A stretch of 64,000 nucleotides of DNA, taken from the NCBI RefSeq assembly GCF_003443875.1, contig NZ_CP027482.1, positions 744,001-808,000 on the forward strand, written 5' to 3'. The number at the start of each line of letters is the position of its first letter. Position 1 is the first letter of the stretch. Made by a program: the position numbers and the translations under genes. Under the pieces are notes generated by a model. That model was not told where the DNA came from, did not search any database, and saw nothing but the letters and a program-made list of their open reading frames with translations. Source of the stretch: Aeromicrobium sp. A1-2. GTDB taxonomy: Bacteria; Actinomycetota; Actinomycetes; Propionibacteriales; Nocardioidaceae. This document shows positions 43,739 through 55,400 of this stretch, piece after piece.

Positions 43739-44956
43739 ATGCCCGAAGCAGTAATTGTGGCCACCGCGCGCTCGCCGATCGGTCGCGCCGTCAAGGGATC
43801 GCTCAAGGACATGCGTCCTGACGACCTGACGGTCCAGATGGTCGAAGCCGCGCTCGGCAAGGTGCCGGAGCTGGATCGCCACGACATCATGGACCTCCAC
43901 CTCGGCGTCGGCCAGCCGGCCGGTGAGTCGGGCAACAACCTGGGTCGGATCGTCTCGGTCATGGCTGGCATGGACCACGTTCCCGGCGTGACGGTCAACC
44001 GCTACTGCTCCTCGAGCCTGCAGACGACCCGCATGGCCTTCCACGCGATCAAGGCCGGCGAGGGCGATGTCTTCATCTCGGCGGGCGTCGAGACCGTGAG
44101 CCGGTTCGCCAACGGCATGGCCGACTCGGCGAGCACCTTCAACCCGTTGTTCAACGATGCTCTGGCCCGCACGGAGAAGCGCTCCGAAGGTGGGGCCGAC
44201 GCATGGCACGACCCGCGCGAGGACGGTTCGATCCCCAATGCGTACATCGCGATGGGACAGACCGCCGAGAACGTTCAGCAGCTCATCGGCATGAGCCGCC
44301 AGGAGCAGGACGAGTTCGGCGTCCGCAGCCAGAACCTGGCCGAGAAGGCCATCAACGACGGCTTCTGGGCCAAGGACATCACTCCGGTCACGCTGCCCGA
44401 CGGCACTATCGTCAGCACCGACGACGGACCCCGCGCCGGCGTGACCCTCGAAGGCGTCTCGCAGCTCAAGCCGGTGTTCCGGCCGGACGGCACGATCACG
44501 GCCGCCAACTGCTGCGCGCTCAACGACGGCGCCGCGGCGCTCGTCATCATGAGCGACACCAAGGCCAAGGCTCTGGGCCTGACCCCGCTGGCACGGATCG
44601 TGTCGACCGGTGTGACGGGTCTGTCGCCCGAGATCATGGGTCTTGGACCGGTCGAGGCCGTCAAGCAGGCTCTGCGCCACGCCAACATGGACATCGGCGA
44701 CATCGACCTGTTCGAGATCAACGAGGCTTTCGCGGTGCAGGCGCTCGGTTCGGCGCAGGCTCTCGGCATCCCGATCGACAAGCTCAACATCAACGGTGGA
44801 GCTATTGCGATTGGTCACCCGTTCGGCATGACCGGTGCACGTATCACCAGCACGCTGATCAACTCGATGCAGCACCACGACAAGCAGTTCGGCGTCGAGA
44901 CGATGTGTGTCGGCGGCGGACAGGGTATGGCGATGGTCCTGGAGCGTCTGTCCTGA
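43739..44956 (+). CDS. Acetyl-CoA C-acyltransferase (thiolase)
   Basis: The 405-residue protein is a classical degradative thiolase. The acyl-binding cysteine lies in NRYCSSSLQTT (about residue 90), the GHP motif is AIGHPFGMTGAR with catalytic histidine, and the second catalytic cysteine in ETMCVGGGQGMAM. It cleaves 3-ketoacyl-CoA to acetyl-CoA and a shortened acyl-CoA. ATG 43739 follows GGAAGG and is 31 bases after the dehydrogenase. The SDR start overlaps its stop (TGATG at 44954-44958), so the three genes form one transcript. Confidence 0.94.
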   Translation: MPEAVIVATARSPIGRAVKGSLKDMRPDDLTVQMVEAALGKVPELDRHDIMDLHLGVGQPAGESGNNLGRIVSVMAGMDHVPGVTVNRYCSSSLQTTRMAFHAIKAGEGDVFISAGVETVSRFANGMADSASTFNPLFNDALARTEKRSEGGADAWHDPREDGSIPNAYIAMGQTAENVQQLIGMSRQEQDEFGVRSQNLAEKAINDGFWAKDITPVTLPDGTIVSTDDGPRAGVTLEGVSQLKPVFRPDGTITAANCCALNDGAAALVIMSDTKAKALGLTPLARIVSTGVTGLSPEIMGLGPVEAVKQALRHANMDIGDIDLFEINEAFAVQALGSAQALGIPIDKLNINGGAIAIGHPFGMTGARITSTLINSMQHHDKQFGVETMCVGGGQGMAMVLERLS

Positions 44957-45711
44957 TGGCGGGTCGTTTCGACGGCCAGGTCGCGATCGTCACCGGTGCG
45001 AGCCGGGGGATCGGTCTCGCTATCGCCCAGCGGTTCGTGGCCGATGGCGGCAAGGTGTGCATCACGGCCCGCAAGGCCGAGGCGCTCGCCGAGGCGGTCG
45101 AGTCGCTCGGCGGTTCCGAGCACGCGATCTTCGTGGCTGGCAGTGCCGATGACGAGGCGCACCAGGACGAGACCGTCGCGACGACGTTGGCGGCCTTCGG
45201 TCGGATCGACTTCCTGGTCAACAACACGGGCATCAACCCGACGTACGGGCGGATGATCGACGTTGACCTCGGCGCTGCTGAGAAGACCATGCGGGTCAAC
45301 GTGGTCTCCGCGATTGCGTGGGCGCAGAAGGTCTATCACGCCTGGCTGGGCGACCACGGTGGCGCGATCGTCAACATCGCCTCCGTGGCAGGCCTCCTGC
45401 CGGCGCCCGGCATCGGTGTCTACGGGGCGTCCAAGGCCGCGTTGATCCACGTGACGGAGGAGCTCGCGGTCGAGCTCGGCCCCGACATTCGGGTCAATGC
45501 CGTGGCGCCTGCGGTCGTCAAGACCAAGTTCGCGACGGCGTTGTACGAAGGCAGGGAGGAGGAGGTCGCGGCGGCGTACCCCCTCAAGCGTCTGGGCGAG
45601 CCGGACGACATCGGCTCGGTCGTCACGTTCCTGCTGTCGCAGGACTCCGCCTGGGTCACGGGCCAGACCATCACGATCGATGGTGGCGTGACGCTCACCG
45701 GGGGCGTCTAG
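44956..45711 (+). CDS. Short-chain dehydrogenase/reductase (probable 3-hydroxyacyl-CoA type)
   Basis: This 251-residue SDR has TGASRGIG (residues 13-20), NNTG in place of NNAG, and YGASK as catalytic motif after NIASVAG. The start ATG overlaps the thiolase stop, so it is tightly coupled. The position between thiolase and dehydrogenase function suggests that it oxidises 3-hydroxyacyl-CoA, filling the beta-oxidation step missing from the cluster; no enoyl-CoA hydratase is present here. A strong hairpin follows (45730-45768). Confidence 0.9.
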   Translation: MAGRFDGQVAIVTGASRGIGLAIAQRFVADGGKVCITARKAEALAEAVESLGGSEHAIFVAGSADDEAHQDETVATTLAAFGRIDFLVNNTGINPTYGRMIDVDLGAAEKTMRVNVVSAIAWAQKVYHAWLGDHGGAIVNIASVAGLLPAPGIGVYGASKAALIHVTEELAVELGPDIRVNAVAPAVVKTKFATALYEGREEEVAAAYPLKRLGEPDDIGSVVTFLLSQDSAWVTGQTITIDGGVTLTGGV

Positions 45712-45729
45712 CCCGTCCGCGTCCGTCAC

Positions 45730-45768
45730 ACCGTGCCCTCGTCGACTGTCAGCCGACGAGGGCACGGT
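45730..45768 (+). terminator. Long-stem terminator after acyl-CoA cluster
   Basis: ACCGTGCCCTCGTCG (45730-45744) pairs perfectly with CGACGAGGGCACGGT (45754-45768), a 15-bp stem with a nine-base loop, 18 bases after the SDR stop codon. No T-run follows. Confidence 0.78.
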
Positions 45769-45818
45769 CGCGTCGTGGGATCAGGAATTTCGTGCATCGG
45801 ACGCGCGCTGTGCTTGGT

Positions 45819-46343
45819 ATGAGCATTCTTCCCACGCACACGCCGCCCAGCCTCGATCTCCCGCTCACGGGAGGGGGAGGCACCGAGAGCCTCAAGCTGG
45901 GCTCCGGTCAGGACGGTCGGTTCACCCTGGTGGTCTTCTACCGCGGCCTGCACTGCCCGGTCTGCCGCAAGCAGCTCAAGGAGCTCGATCGCCGGATCGA
46001 GGACCTCAACGATGCCGGCGTGGGTCGCGTGATCGCGGTCAGCATGGAGACCGAGGAGCGTAGTGCCAAGGTCGTGGACGAGTGGCACCTCCAGGACCTG
46101 TCGGTCGCGTACGGCCTGAGCGAGCAGTCGGCGCGCGACTGGGGCCTGTTCATCTCCACGGCGATCAAGGAGGGGGAGCCGGCCACGTTCAGCGAGCCGG
46201 GGATGTTCGTGCTGGACTCGGACGGCTCGCTGTTCTGGAGCAGCGTCGCGAGCATGCCGTTCGGTCGCCCCGCGATCGACGACGTCATCGCTGGACTGAC
46301 CTTCGCGCAGAGCAACGACTACCCGGCTCGCGGCACGGCCTGA
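45819..46343 (+). CDS. Peroxiredoxin-like protein (AhpC/TSA superfamily)
   Basis: The 174-residue protein has the thioredoxin fold of peroxiredoxins. The motif FYRGLHCPVCRKQLKEL has a CPVC site, with the peroxidatic cysteine and a nearby second one rather than the common PxxxTxxC of AhpC. FSEPGMFVLDSDGSLFWSSV and PFGRPAIDD follow. Proteins of this kind reduce peroxides with thiols; this subgroup is mostly uncharacterised. The ATG at 45819 is the chosen start; longer frames overlap the terminator of the previous cluster. It stands alone between that terminator and the FAS-I control region. Confidence 0.83.
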   Translation: MSILPTHTPPSLDLPLTGGGGTESLKLGSGQDGRFTLVVFYRGLHCPVCRKQLKELDRRIEDLNDAGVGRVIAVSMETEERSAKVVDEWHLQDLSVAYGLSEQSARDWGLFISTAIKEGEPATFSEPGMFVLDSDGSLFWSSVASMPFGRPAIDDVIAGLTFAQSNDYPARGTA

Positions 46344-46376
46344 GCGCGGCGGGGTGTGAGGCACGTCTCGGGAAAA

Positions 46377-46416
46377 GATGAGGAAAACCTCATCTAAAAG
46401 TTGAGGAATCCCTCAT
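46377..46416 (+). promoter_or_regulatory. FAS-I control region with two TGAGG/CCTCA palindromes
   Basis: GATGAGGAAAACCTCATC (46377-46394) is a perfect inverted repeat with 7-bp arms and an AAAA centre. A second repeat, TGAGG-AATC-CCTCA, lies at 46402-46415, with centres 23 bases apart. The core TGAGGAAAACCTCA occurs again before the carboxylase gene at 58431. A -10 could be TAAAAG (46395-46400) or CATGAT (46424-46429, with TTGAGG at 46401 as -35). Both would be covered by a repressor bound here. Confidence 0.78.
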
Positions 46417-46481
46417 GTTTTGTCATGATGGAGGGACCGCCCGTCGATCCAGCGACGGCAGTAACCCGAGGGAATCCGCCT

Positions 46482-49400
46482 GTGACGACCATCGACACCC
46501 CGCTTGCCGCGATCCAGACAACCGAGCGTCGCGGCGCCCTGATCGACCGCATCCTGACCGGCACGCCGTACGCCATCGCGTTCGGCGGTCAGGGTGCGCC
46601 GTGGCTCGAGCCGCTCGCCGGCCTGATCCGTGACTTCGCGCTCGAGGCCGAGCTGGAGTCACTCGTGTCGCAGGCCGAGGAGCGTCTGTCGCCTGTGGCG
46701 ACCGAGCTGGCTCGTGTGGGCGTCACCTTCACCCCACTGGCGTGGGCCGATGTCATTGCGGTCGGTGAGTCCGCAGAGGACGACGACGCACCTGTACTGC
46801 CGAGCTCCGAGGTGCTGGATACACCCGGAGCCTCGGTGCCCGGCATCCTGCTGGCCCAGCTCGCGGGCCTCCGGGCCCTGCGCCGCCAGGGCATCGACCC
46901 GCAGGTCGTCGCGCCCGTCGCAGTCATCGGTCACTCGCAGGGTGACCTTGCGACACAGTCGCTCGCGGGTGTCGACGATGTCGAGCTGCTGGCCGTCGCC
47001 CGCCTGATGGGTGCGGCAGCGCAGCTCGTCGGGCGCCGCCGCGGACTGCTCGGGTCCACGATGCTGAGCGTCTCGAACGTCGTCCCGCAGCGCATCGACG
47101 AGATCCTGGCCGAGCTGCCGGCCTCGTTGCGGGTCGTCTCGCGCCTGCGCAACGGTCGTCGTAGTGTCGTCCTGTCCGGGCCCGTCGACGGCCTCCGCGT
47201 CGTCGAGGCACGGCTCGAGGAGATCGCCGCGGCCGAGAAGGCCGAGCGCGAGCGCAAGACCACCGGTGGATCGCCGTTCGCACCCGTGCTCGAGCCGCTC
47301 CCGGCGCAGCTGGCGTTCCACCACCCCGATCTCGCCGAGGCGGCGGACCTCGTCGCCACGTGGGCACAGGCCTGCGGCTTCGACGCAGCGCGTGCTCGGA
47401 CGCTCACGATGCGCGCGATCGTCGACCCGGTCGACTGGGTCGCCTCGCTGGATTCGGCGCTGGATGCTGGCGCCACCTGGATCCTTGACATCGGACCTGC
47501 GGAGATCGCCGCGCAGCTGTCCGCGCGTGAGCTCCGCAGCCGTGGGGCCGGCGTCATCGCCACGACGACCCGTCGTGGTCACCGTGAGCTGACCGCCGCT
47601 GGCGCCTCGCCTCGTCTCGCGAAGCCGTGGGCCGCGTACGCGCCCAGCGTCGTGACGCTGCCTGACGGCAGTCTGCACGTCGAGACCCGGTTCACCCGGC
47701 TGACCGGCAAATCGCCGATCCTGCTCGCCGGCATGACTCCGACGACGGTCGATGCCAAGATCGTTGCCGCCGCGGCCAATGCCGGCTTCTGGTCCGAGCT
47801 CGCCGGTGGCGGTCAGGTCACCGAGGAGATCTTCGCCGATCGTGTCGCCGAGCTCGACGACCTGCTCCTGCCCGGCAGGAGCTACCAGTTCAACTCCCTG
47901 TTCCTCGACCCCTACCTGTGGAAGCTGCAGCTGGGACAGAAGCGTCTGGTGCAGCGCGCCCGTGCCGCCGGAGCGCCGATCGACGGCGTCATCGTCACGG
48001 CCGGCATCCCCGAGCTCGACGAGGCGGTGGCACTGGTCGAGGAGCTCCGCGAGGCCGAGATCGCGCACATCGTCTTCAAGCCCGGGACCGTCAAGCAGAT
48101 TCGCCAGGTCGTGGCCATCGCCAAAGCCGTCGCGCCGACCCCGATCATCGTCCAGATCGAGGGCGGCCGCGCCGGTGGGCACCATTCGTGGGAGGACCTC
48201 GACGACCTGCTGCTCGCGACCTATGGCGAGCTGCGCGCGCTCGACAACGTCGCCGTGGCCGTCGGCGGCGGCATCGGCACCCCCGAGGTCGCTGCGGCGT
48301 ACCTGACCGGTGAATGGGCCCGTCGTCATGGATATCCGGTGATGCCGTTGGACGGCATCCTGGTCGGCACCGCCGCGATGGCAACCCTCGAGGCGACGAC
48401 CGCCCCGGACGTCAAGCAGCTCCTGGTCGACACCCGCGGCACCGGCACCTGGGTCGGTGCGGGCAGCGCCAAGGGCGGGATGGCCTCGGGCCGCAGCCAG
48501 CTCGGCGCCGACATCCATGAGATCGACAACACGGCGTCACGCACGGGCCGCCTGCTCGACGAGGTCGCCGGTGACGCCAAGGCCGTCGCGGCGCGCCGCG
48601 ACGAGATCATCATCGCGCTCGACCGCACCGCGAAGCCGTACTTCGGCGACGTCGAGACCATGACGTACGCCCAGTGGCTGCGCCGCTACATCGAGCTGTC
48701 CGGCACCCCGTCGTGGCTCGACATCACGTTGCGTGACCGCTTCCACGCGATGCTGCAGCGGGCCGAGTCCCGGCTGCACGTCGCGGACCGTGGCCAGATC
48801 GCGACCCTGTTCGCCGACTCGGCATCCGTTGACGACAGCGCTACGGCGCTGGCCACGCTGGTGGAGACCTACCCCCACGCCGAGGGCGTCACCCTGCACC
48901 CGGCCGACGTGCTGTTCTTCGTCGAGCAGTGCAGGACGCCGGGCAAGCCGGTCAACTTCGTGCCGGTGCTTGACCAGGACGTCCGTCGCTGGTGGCGCTC
49001 GGACTCGCTGTGGCAGGCACACGACCCGCGGTACGCCGCCGACGAGGTCTGCATCATCCCCGGCCCGGTCTCAGTGGCCGGCATCGACCGCGTCGACGAG
49101 CCGGTCGCCCAGCTCCTGCGTCGCTTCGAGGACGTCACGATCGACGGTCTGCTGGCCTCGGGGCGCGCCGCCCAGCGCGTCTCCGGACGCCGGCGGGTCG
49201 AAGGGGCCGGCGACGTCCTGTCCCTGGTCCTGGCGGCACCCGACCTGGTCTGGGCCGGTCGCACGGTCCGCAACCCGGTCCACCGTCTCGGCGCCGAGTG
49301 GTTCATCGTCGATCCGCAGCGCGCCGAGCACCCCGAGACAGGCGCGACCCTGGTGGCGATCGATGGCCGCACCGCAGAGCTCAACGTGCCGCTGGCCCGT

Positions 49401-52400
49401 CCGCTCTCGCTGCGGATCGACCTCGACGACGCAGTGCTCGCGGGTTCTGCCCCGATCGTCACGACCGATGTCGCGGTGGCCGCTATGGGCTCGCTCGTCG
49501 CAGGGGCTGCTGGTGGTGACGTCCCGACCGTGTCCAACGGCCGTGCGACGGTCAGCATCTCGTGGGACCCCGACCTGGTCGCCGATCACGCCGGAGTCAC
49601 GGGAGCCCACACCCCGACGCATCCCGTGCCCGACGTCCTGGTCGGCCTGGCCTGGCCGTCGGTGTTCGCGGTCCTCGGCGCCGCCACGACGCGTGACGGT
49701 CTCCCGGTCATCGAGGGAATGCTCGACCTGGTCCACCTCGACCACGCGATCGCGATGACCGGCACGCTCCCGGTCGCACCGACCGCTCTGTCGATCTCCT
49801 CGGTCGTCCACTCGATCGAGGACACCGGCTTCGGCCGCGTCGTCGCGGTCGACGTCACGGTCTCCGCACCCTCGGGTGACATCGCCACGCTTCGCGAGCG
49901 CTTCGCGATCCGTGGCCGCATCGGCTCCGGCGAGCTCGCCGATCCTGTGCGGGCAGGCGGATCCCTGACCGGCGACATCGCGGACACCCCGCGCAAGTCG
50001 CGTGGCGCCGCGACTCTCATTGCTCCGACCGACCTGCGCGGCTTCGCCGCCGTGACGGGCGACCACAACCCGATCCACACCAGCGTCGCGGCGGCCCGCC
50101 TGGCGGGCCTCGGCGATCCGATCGTGCACGGCATGTGGGTCTCCGCCGCCGCCCAGCAGGTCCTGTCCCACCGTCGCATCACGGGCTGGACGACGCGCTT
50201 CCTCGCCCCGGTCCGCCCGGGCGTGACGGTCGACATCAAGGCCGACCGCATCGGCCTGGACGCCGGCGCCGAGGTCGTCGACATCACCTGCCGCGCCGAT
50301 GGTGAGGTCGTCATGTCGGCCACCGCCCGCCTCGAGGCGCCGCGCACCGCGTACGCCTTCCCCGGGCAGGGCATCCAGCACCCCGGCATGGGCATGGCCG
50401 CGTACCAGCGGTCCAAGTCTGCCCGTGAGATCTGGGACCGTGCCGACGCGCACACCCGCGAAGCGCTCGGCTTCTCGATCCTCACGGTGGTCCGTGACAA
50501 CCCGACCGAGCTCGTCACGAACGGGGTCAACCACAAGCACCCCGATGGAGTGCTGTTCCTGACCCAGTTCACCCAGGTCGCCATGGCGGTCCTGGGAGCG
50601 GCCCAGATGGCCGAGCTGCGCGAGTCCGGCGGCTTCGTCGAGGGCTCGATCCTCGCGGGACACTCGGTCGGCGAGTACAACGCGCTGGCCGCAGTCTCGG
50701 GCGTCATACCGCTCGAGGCCGTCGTCGAGGTCGTGTTCCAGCGCGGCTCGGTCATGCACGCGCTCGTCCCGCGCGACGCCGCCGGACGCAGCAACTATCG
50801 GCTCGCCGCGATCCGTCCTTCGCAGATCGGCCTGACCGACGACGACGTCACGGCGTACGTCGACGGTGTCGCCGAGCGTTCGGGCGAGTTCCTGCAGATC
50901 GTCAACTACAACCTGCGTGACTCGCAGTACGCGATCGCCGGCACGGTGCGCGGTCTGGAGGTCCTCGAGACCGACATCGCGAAGCGTCGCACGCAGTTCG
51001 GTGGCAAGGCGGCGTTCATCCTGGTGCCCGGGATCGACGTGCCCTTCCACTCGACCGTCCTGCGTGATGGTGTCCCGGACTTCCGGGATCGGCTCACCGA
51101 GCTCCTGCCGACGTCGATCGACCCGGAGATCCTGACGGGACGCTACGTCCCCAACCTGGTGCCCAAGCCGTTCTCGCTCGACCGTGCCTTCTTGCAGGAG
51201 ATCGCCGATCTCGTGCCGTCGGAGCCGCTCGACGCGGTGCTGGCCGACTTCGCCGACTGGTCGAGCCGGCCCGGCGAGCTGTGCCGCGTCGTCCTGATCG
51301 AGCTGCTGGCCTGGCAGTTCGCCAGCCCGGTTCGCTGGATCGAGACACAGGACCTGCTGTTCGGCGCCGAAGGGTCCGGAGGCCTGGGTGTCGAGCGCTT
51401 CATCGAGGTCGGTGTGGGCCAGGCGCCCACCGTGGCGAACCTCGCGTCCTCGACGCTCAAGCTGCCCGGTCGCCTCGGTGGTCCGGTCGAGGTGCTCAAC
51501 TTCGAGCGCGACAACGCCGCGGTCTTCTCGACCGACGAGGAGCAGGTCGTCGAGGAGGACGAGGCTCCGGCCGAGGCCGCCACGGCGACGGATGCGGCTC
51601 CAGCCGCTGCGGCGCCCTCCGCTGCCACCTCGAGCGGGCCGCGTCCGGCGGACCTTTCGTTCGACGCGGCCGATGCCACCACGGTCCTTATCGCCTGGTG
51701 GACCAAGATGCGTCTGGACCAGATCGGTGCAGCCGACTCGATCGAGTCGCTGTGCGACGGTGCATCCTCGCGCCGCAACCAGCTGCTCGTCGATCTGGGC
51801 GGCGAGCTCGGTCTCGGTGCGATCGACGGTGCGGCAGATGCCGACCTGCCGACCTTGTCGGCCCAGGTCAAGGGTCTGGCCCGCGGCTACAAGCCGTTCG
51901 GGCCAGTGCTCAGCGAGGCTCTTGGCGATCACCTCAAGAAGGTGCTCGGCCCGACCGGCCGGCGCCAGTCCTCGATCGCCGAGCGGGTCACCGACGTGTG
52001 GCAGCTCGGACCGGGCTGGGCGAGTCACGCACTCGTCGAGCTCGCGCTGTCGAGCCGCGAGGGTGCCAGCATCCGCGGCGGCGACTACGGCTCGTTGAGC
52101 GGGCTGGGCTCGGCCGCTGACGCCGATGCTGCGATCGACGCGAGCGTGCAGGCCGTGGGCGCTCGCCACGGCGTCAACGTCGACCTGCCGGCGACCGGCG
52201 GGGGAGAGGCCACGATCGACGCGGCCGCCCTCGGCGAGTTCACCGCCCAGATCACGGGGCCCGATGGCGTCCTCGCCTCGTCGGCCCGACTGGTCCTGGA
52301 CCAGCTCGGACTCAACGACGTGCCGCCCGCGGTCGAGACCGACGAGGCTGCGGCCGAGGTGCTCGCCCGGGTGGAGAGCGAGCTCGGCAGCGACTGGGCC

Positions 52401-55400
52401 AAGCTCACCGCTCCGGCGTTCGACGAGCTCAAGGCCGTCCTGCTGGACGACCGATGGGCCAGCGCACGTGAAGACCTTGCGCGCATCGCGACCGGCGACA
52501 CCGTCGAGGCGTGCTTCGTGGGTGCCGGACCGGCCGTCGCGGCCCAGGCCACCTGGCACTCGACCCACTCGGACCCCGCACTTGCGGACCGGTTCAAGCA
52601 GATCGCGGCTGACGCCCTGAGCTCGACGAAGGGCACATGGGCCGATGAGCTCGCGGTCGTGACCGGCGCCAGCCGGGGATCCATCGCGGCCGCCGTGACC
52701 GGCAAGCTCCTGGCTGGGGGAGCGACCGTCATCGCGACGACGTCGGGCCTGGACTCGGCCCGGCTCGGGTTCTACAAGGAGCTCTACCGCACCCACGCGA
52801 TCGATGGCGCAGCGCTGTGGATCGTCCCGGCCAACATGGCCTCGTTCGCCGACGTCGATGCCTTGTCGAGCTGGATCTCCAGCGAGCAGACGCAGACCCG
52901 CGCCGGGACCACAACTGTCCTGAAGCCCGCCATGACGCCGACGCTGCTGTTCCCGTTCGCCTCCGGCCGGGTCGCAGGAGACCTGACCGACGCTGGCAGC
53001 CGCACCGAGATCGACATGCGGATCCTCGTGTGGTCGGTCGAGCGGTTGATCGGCCGGTTGTCGGCCCGCACCCAGGATCGTGACCTCGCGTCGACGTTGC
53101 ACGTCGTCCTCCCGGGCTCGCCCAACCGCGGAATGTTCGGCGGCGACGGCGGCTACGGCGAGGCCAAGTCGGCGCTCGACGCGCTGGTGGCTCGCTGGTC
53201 CGCGGAGCGTACGTGGGCCGAACGCGTGACCTTGAGCCACGCCATCATCGGCTGGGTCCGCGGCACCGGCCTGATGGGCGGCAACGACCCGTTGGTCGAG
53301 GCCGTCGAGGCGGCCGGTGTTCGCACGTGGTCGCCCGATGCGATGGCCGAGGCGCTGATGGACACCTGCTCGGCCGAGGCGCGGGCAGCAGCCCGTCTGG
53401 AGCCGCTGACGGTCGACCTGACCGGCGGCCTGGGCGGCGCCAAGCTCGACATGAAGGCGCTGGCCGAGGGCATCGAGAGCCCAGCCGTCGTCGAGGAGGA
53501 TCCAGGCGCCACCATCACGGCGCTGGCCGGATCGCCCGCACAGCTGGACCGGGTCGAGCAGATCGACTGGGCGCCGACCGATGCGCAGCCCGAGGACCTC
53601 GTGGTCATCGTGGGTGCCGGCGAGCTCGGTCCGTACGGCTCCTCACGTACCCGCTACGAGATGGAGGTCTCGGACGAGCTGTCCGCGGCCGGCGTGCTCG
53701 AGCTGGCCTGGACAACCGGGCTGGTCTCGTGGGACGAGCAGGGTGGCGGCTGGTTCGACACCGCGACGCAGGACAAGGTCGCCGAGGCCGATCTGGTCGA
53801 GCGCTACGAGGCCACTGTCCGCGAGGCCGTCGGCATTCGTCGCTACGTCGATGAGGGCACCATGATCGACAACACGGCGCCGCTGCTGACGTCGGTGTTC
53901 CTCGACAACGATCTGTCGTTCACGGTCTCCAGCGAGTCCGAGGCGCGCGCACTGAGCGCCGCGGATCCCGAGCGCACGGTCATCACTGCCACCGCGGATG
54001 GTGACTGGACCGTGACTCGCAAGGCCGGCACCGAGATTCGAGTGCCGCGCCGCATGGAGCTGACCCGCACGGTCGGCGGCCAGATCCCGACCGGCTTCGA
54101 TCCCACGGTGTGGGGCGTGCCGGCCGAGATGGTCGAGTCGATCGACCGGGTCGCGCTGTGGAACCTGATCTGCACCGTCGACGCGTTCCTGTCCAGCGGC
54201 TTCGATCCGTCCGAGCTGATGCGCTGGGTCCACCCGGCGATGGTCGCCAACACGCAGGGCACCGGCATGGGCGGCATGCAGTCGATGCAGTCGCTCTACC
54301 TGGACACGTTGCTCGGCGAGAGCAAGGCCAACGACATCCTGCAGGAGGCGCTGCCGAACGTCATCGCAGCGCACGTCGTGCAGTCGTACGTCGGCTCGTA
54401 CGGCGCCATGATCCACCCCGTCGCCGCGTGTGCCACGACGGCCGTCTCGGTCGAGGAGGGCGTTGACAAGATCCGGCTCGGCAAGGCGGACTTCGTTGTG
54501 GCGGGCGGCTTCGACGACCTGAGCGTCGAGGGCATCGTCGGCTTCGGCGACATGTCGGCCACGGCCGACTCCGGAGCCATGCGGGCCAAGGGTCTCGAGG
54601 ACCGCTACTTCAGCCGGGCCAACGACCGTCGCTACGGCGGATTCGTGGAGTCGCAGGGTGGCGGCACGATCCTGCTGGCCCGCGGTGACGTTGCCGCTCG
54701 GATGGGGCTTCCTGTCCTGGGTGTCGTCGCGTACGCCGGTTCGTTCGCCGATGGCGTGCACACCTCGATTCCGGCTCCGGGCATCGGAGCGCTCGCCGCG
54801 GCTCGCGGCGGACGTGAGTCGGGCCTGGCCCGCTCGTTGCGGTCGCTCGGCGTGACCGCCGACGACATCGGCGTGCTCTCCAAGCACGACACCTCGACCG
54901 GCGTCAACGAGCGCAACGAGTCCGAGCTCCACGAGCGCATCGCCACGGCGATCGGTCGCAGCGACGGCAACCCCCTGTACGTCATGTCGCAGAAGGCCAT
55001 GACCGGTCACGCGAAGGGCGGTGCGGCGGCATTCCAGCTCATCGGCTTGTGCCAGGTCCTGTCGGGCGGGGTCATCCCGCCCAACCGGAGCCTGGACTGC
55101 GTCGACGATGATCTTGCCGAGCACGAGCACCTCGTCTGGCTGCGTCAGCCGCTCGAGACCGGGCAGCTCAAGGCCGGGCTCCTGACGAGCCTGGGCTTCG
55201 GGCACGTGGCCGGACTGCTCGCGATCGTGCACCCACAGGCATTCCTTGCAACCTTGAGCGGTGAGGAGCGCGACTCCTACGCCGCCCGTGCGGAAGCGCG
55301 GTTGATCGAGGGTCGGATGCGTCTGGTCAGGGCGATGTACGGCGGTCCCTCGCTGTACACGCGTCCTGCAGACCGGCGCCTCGGCAGCGAGGGAGTGCGG

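Noticed and set aside
46401..46481. Upstream starts for FAS-I (TTG 46401, ATG 46425)
   Set aside because: They lie within the operator and possible -10 region, whereas GTG 46482 has a GAGGGA ribosome site.
49071..53240. Minus-strand open frame of 1389 codons opposite FAS-I
   Set aside because: It is an antisense shadow created by high GC third positions. It has no recognisable domain, is rich in Arg/Asp/Gly, and FAS-I on the other strand is unmistakable.
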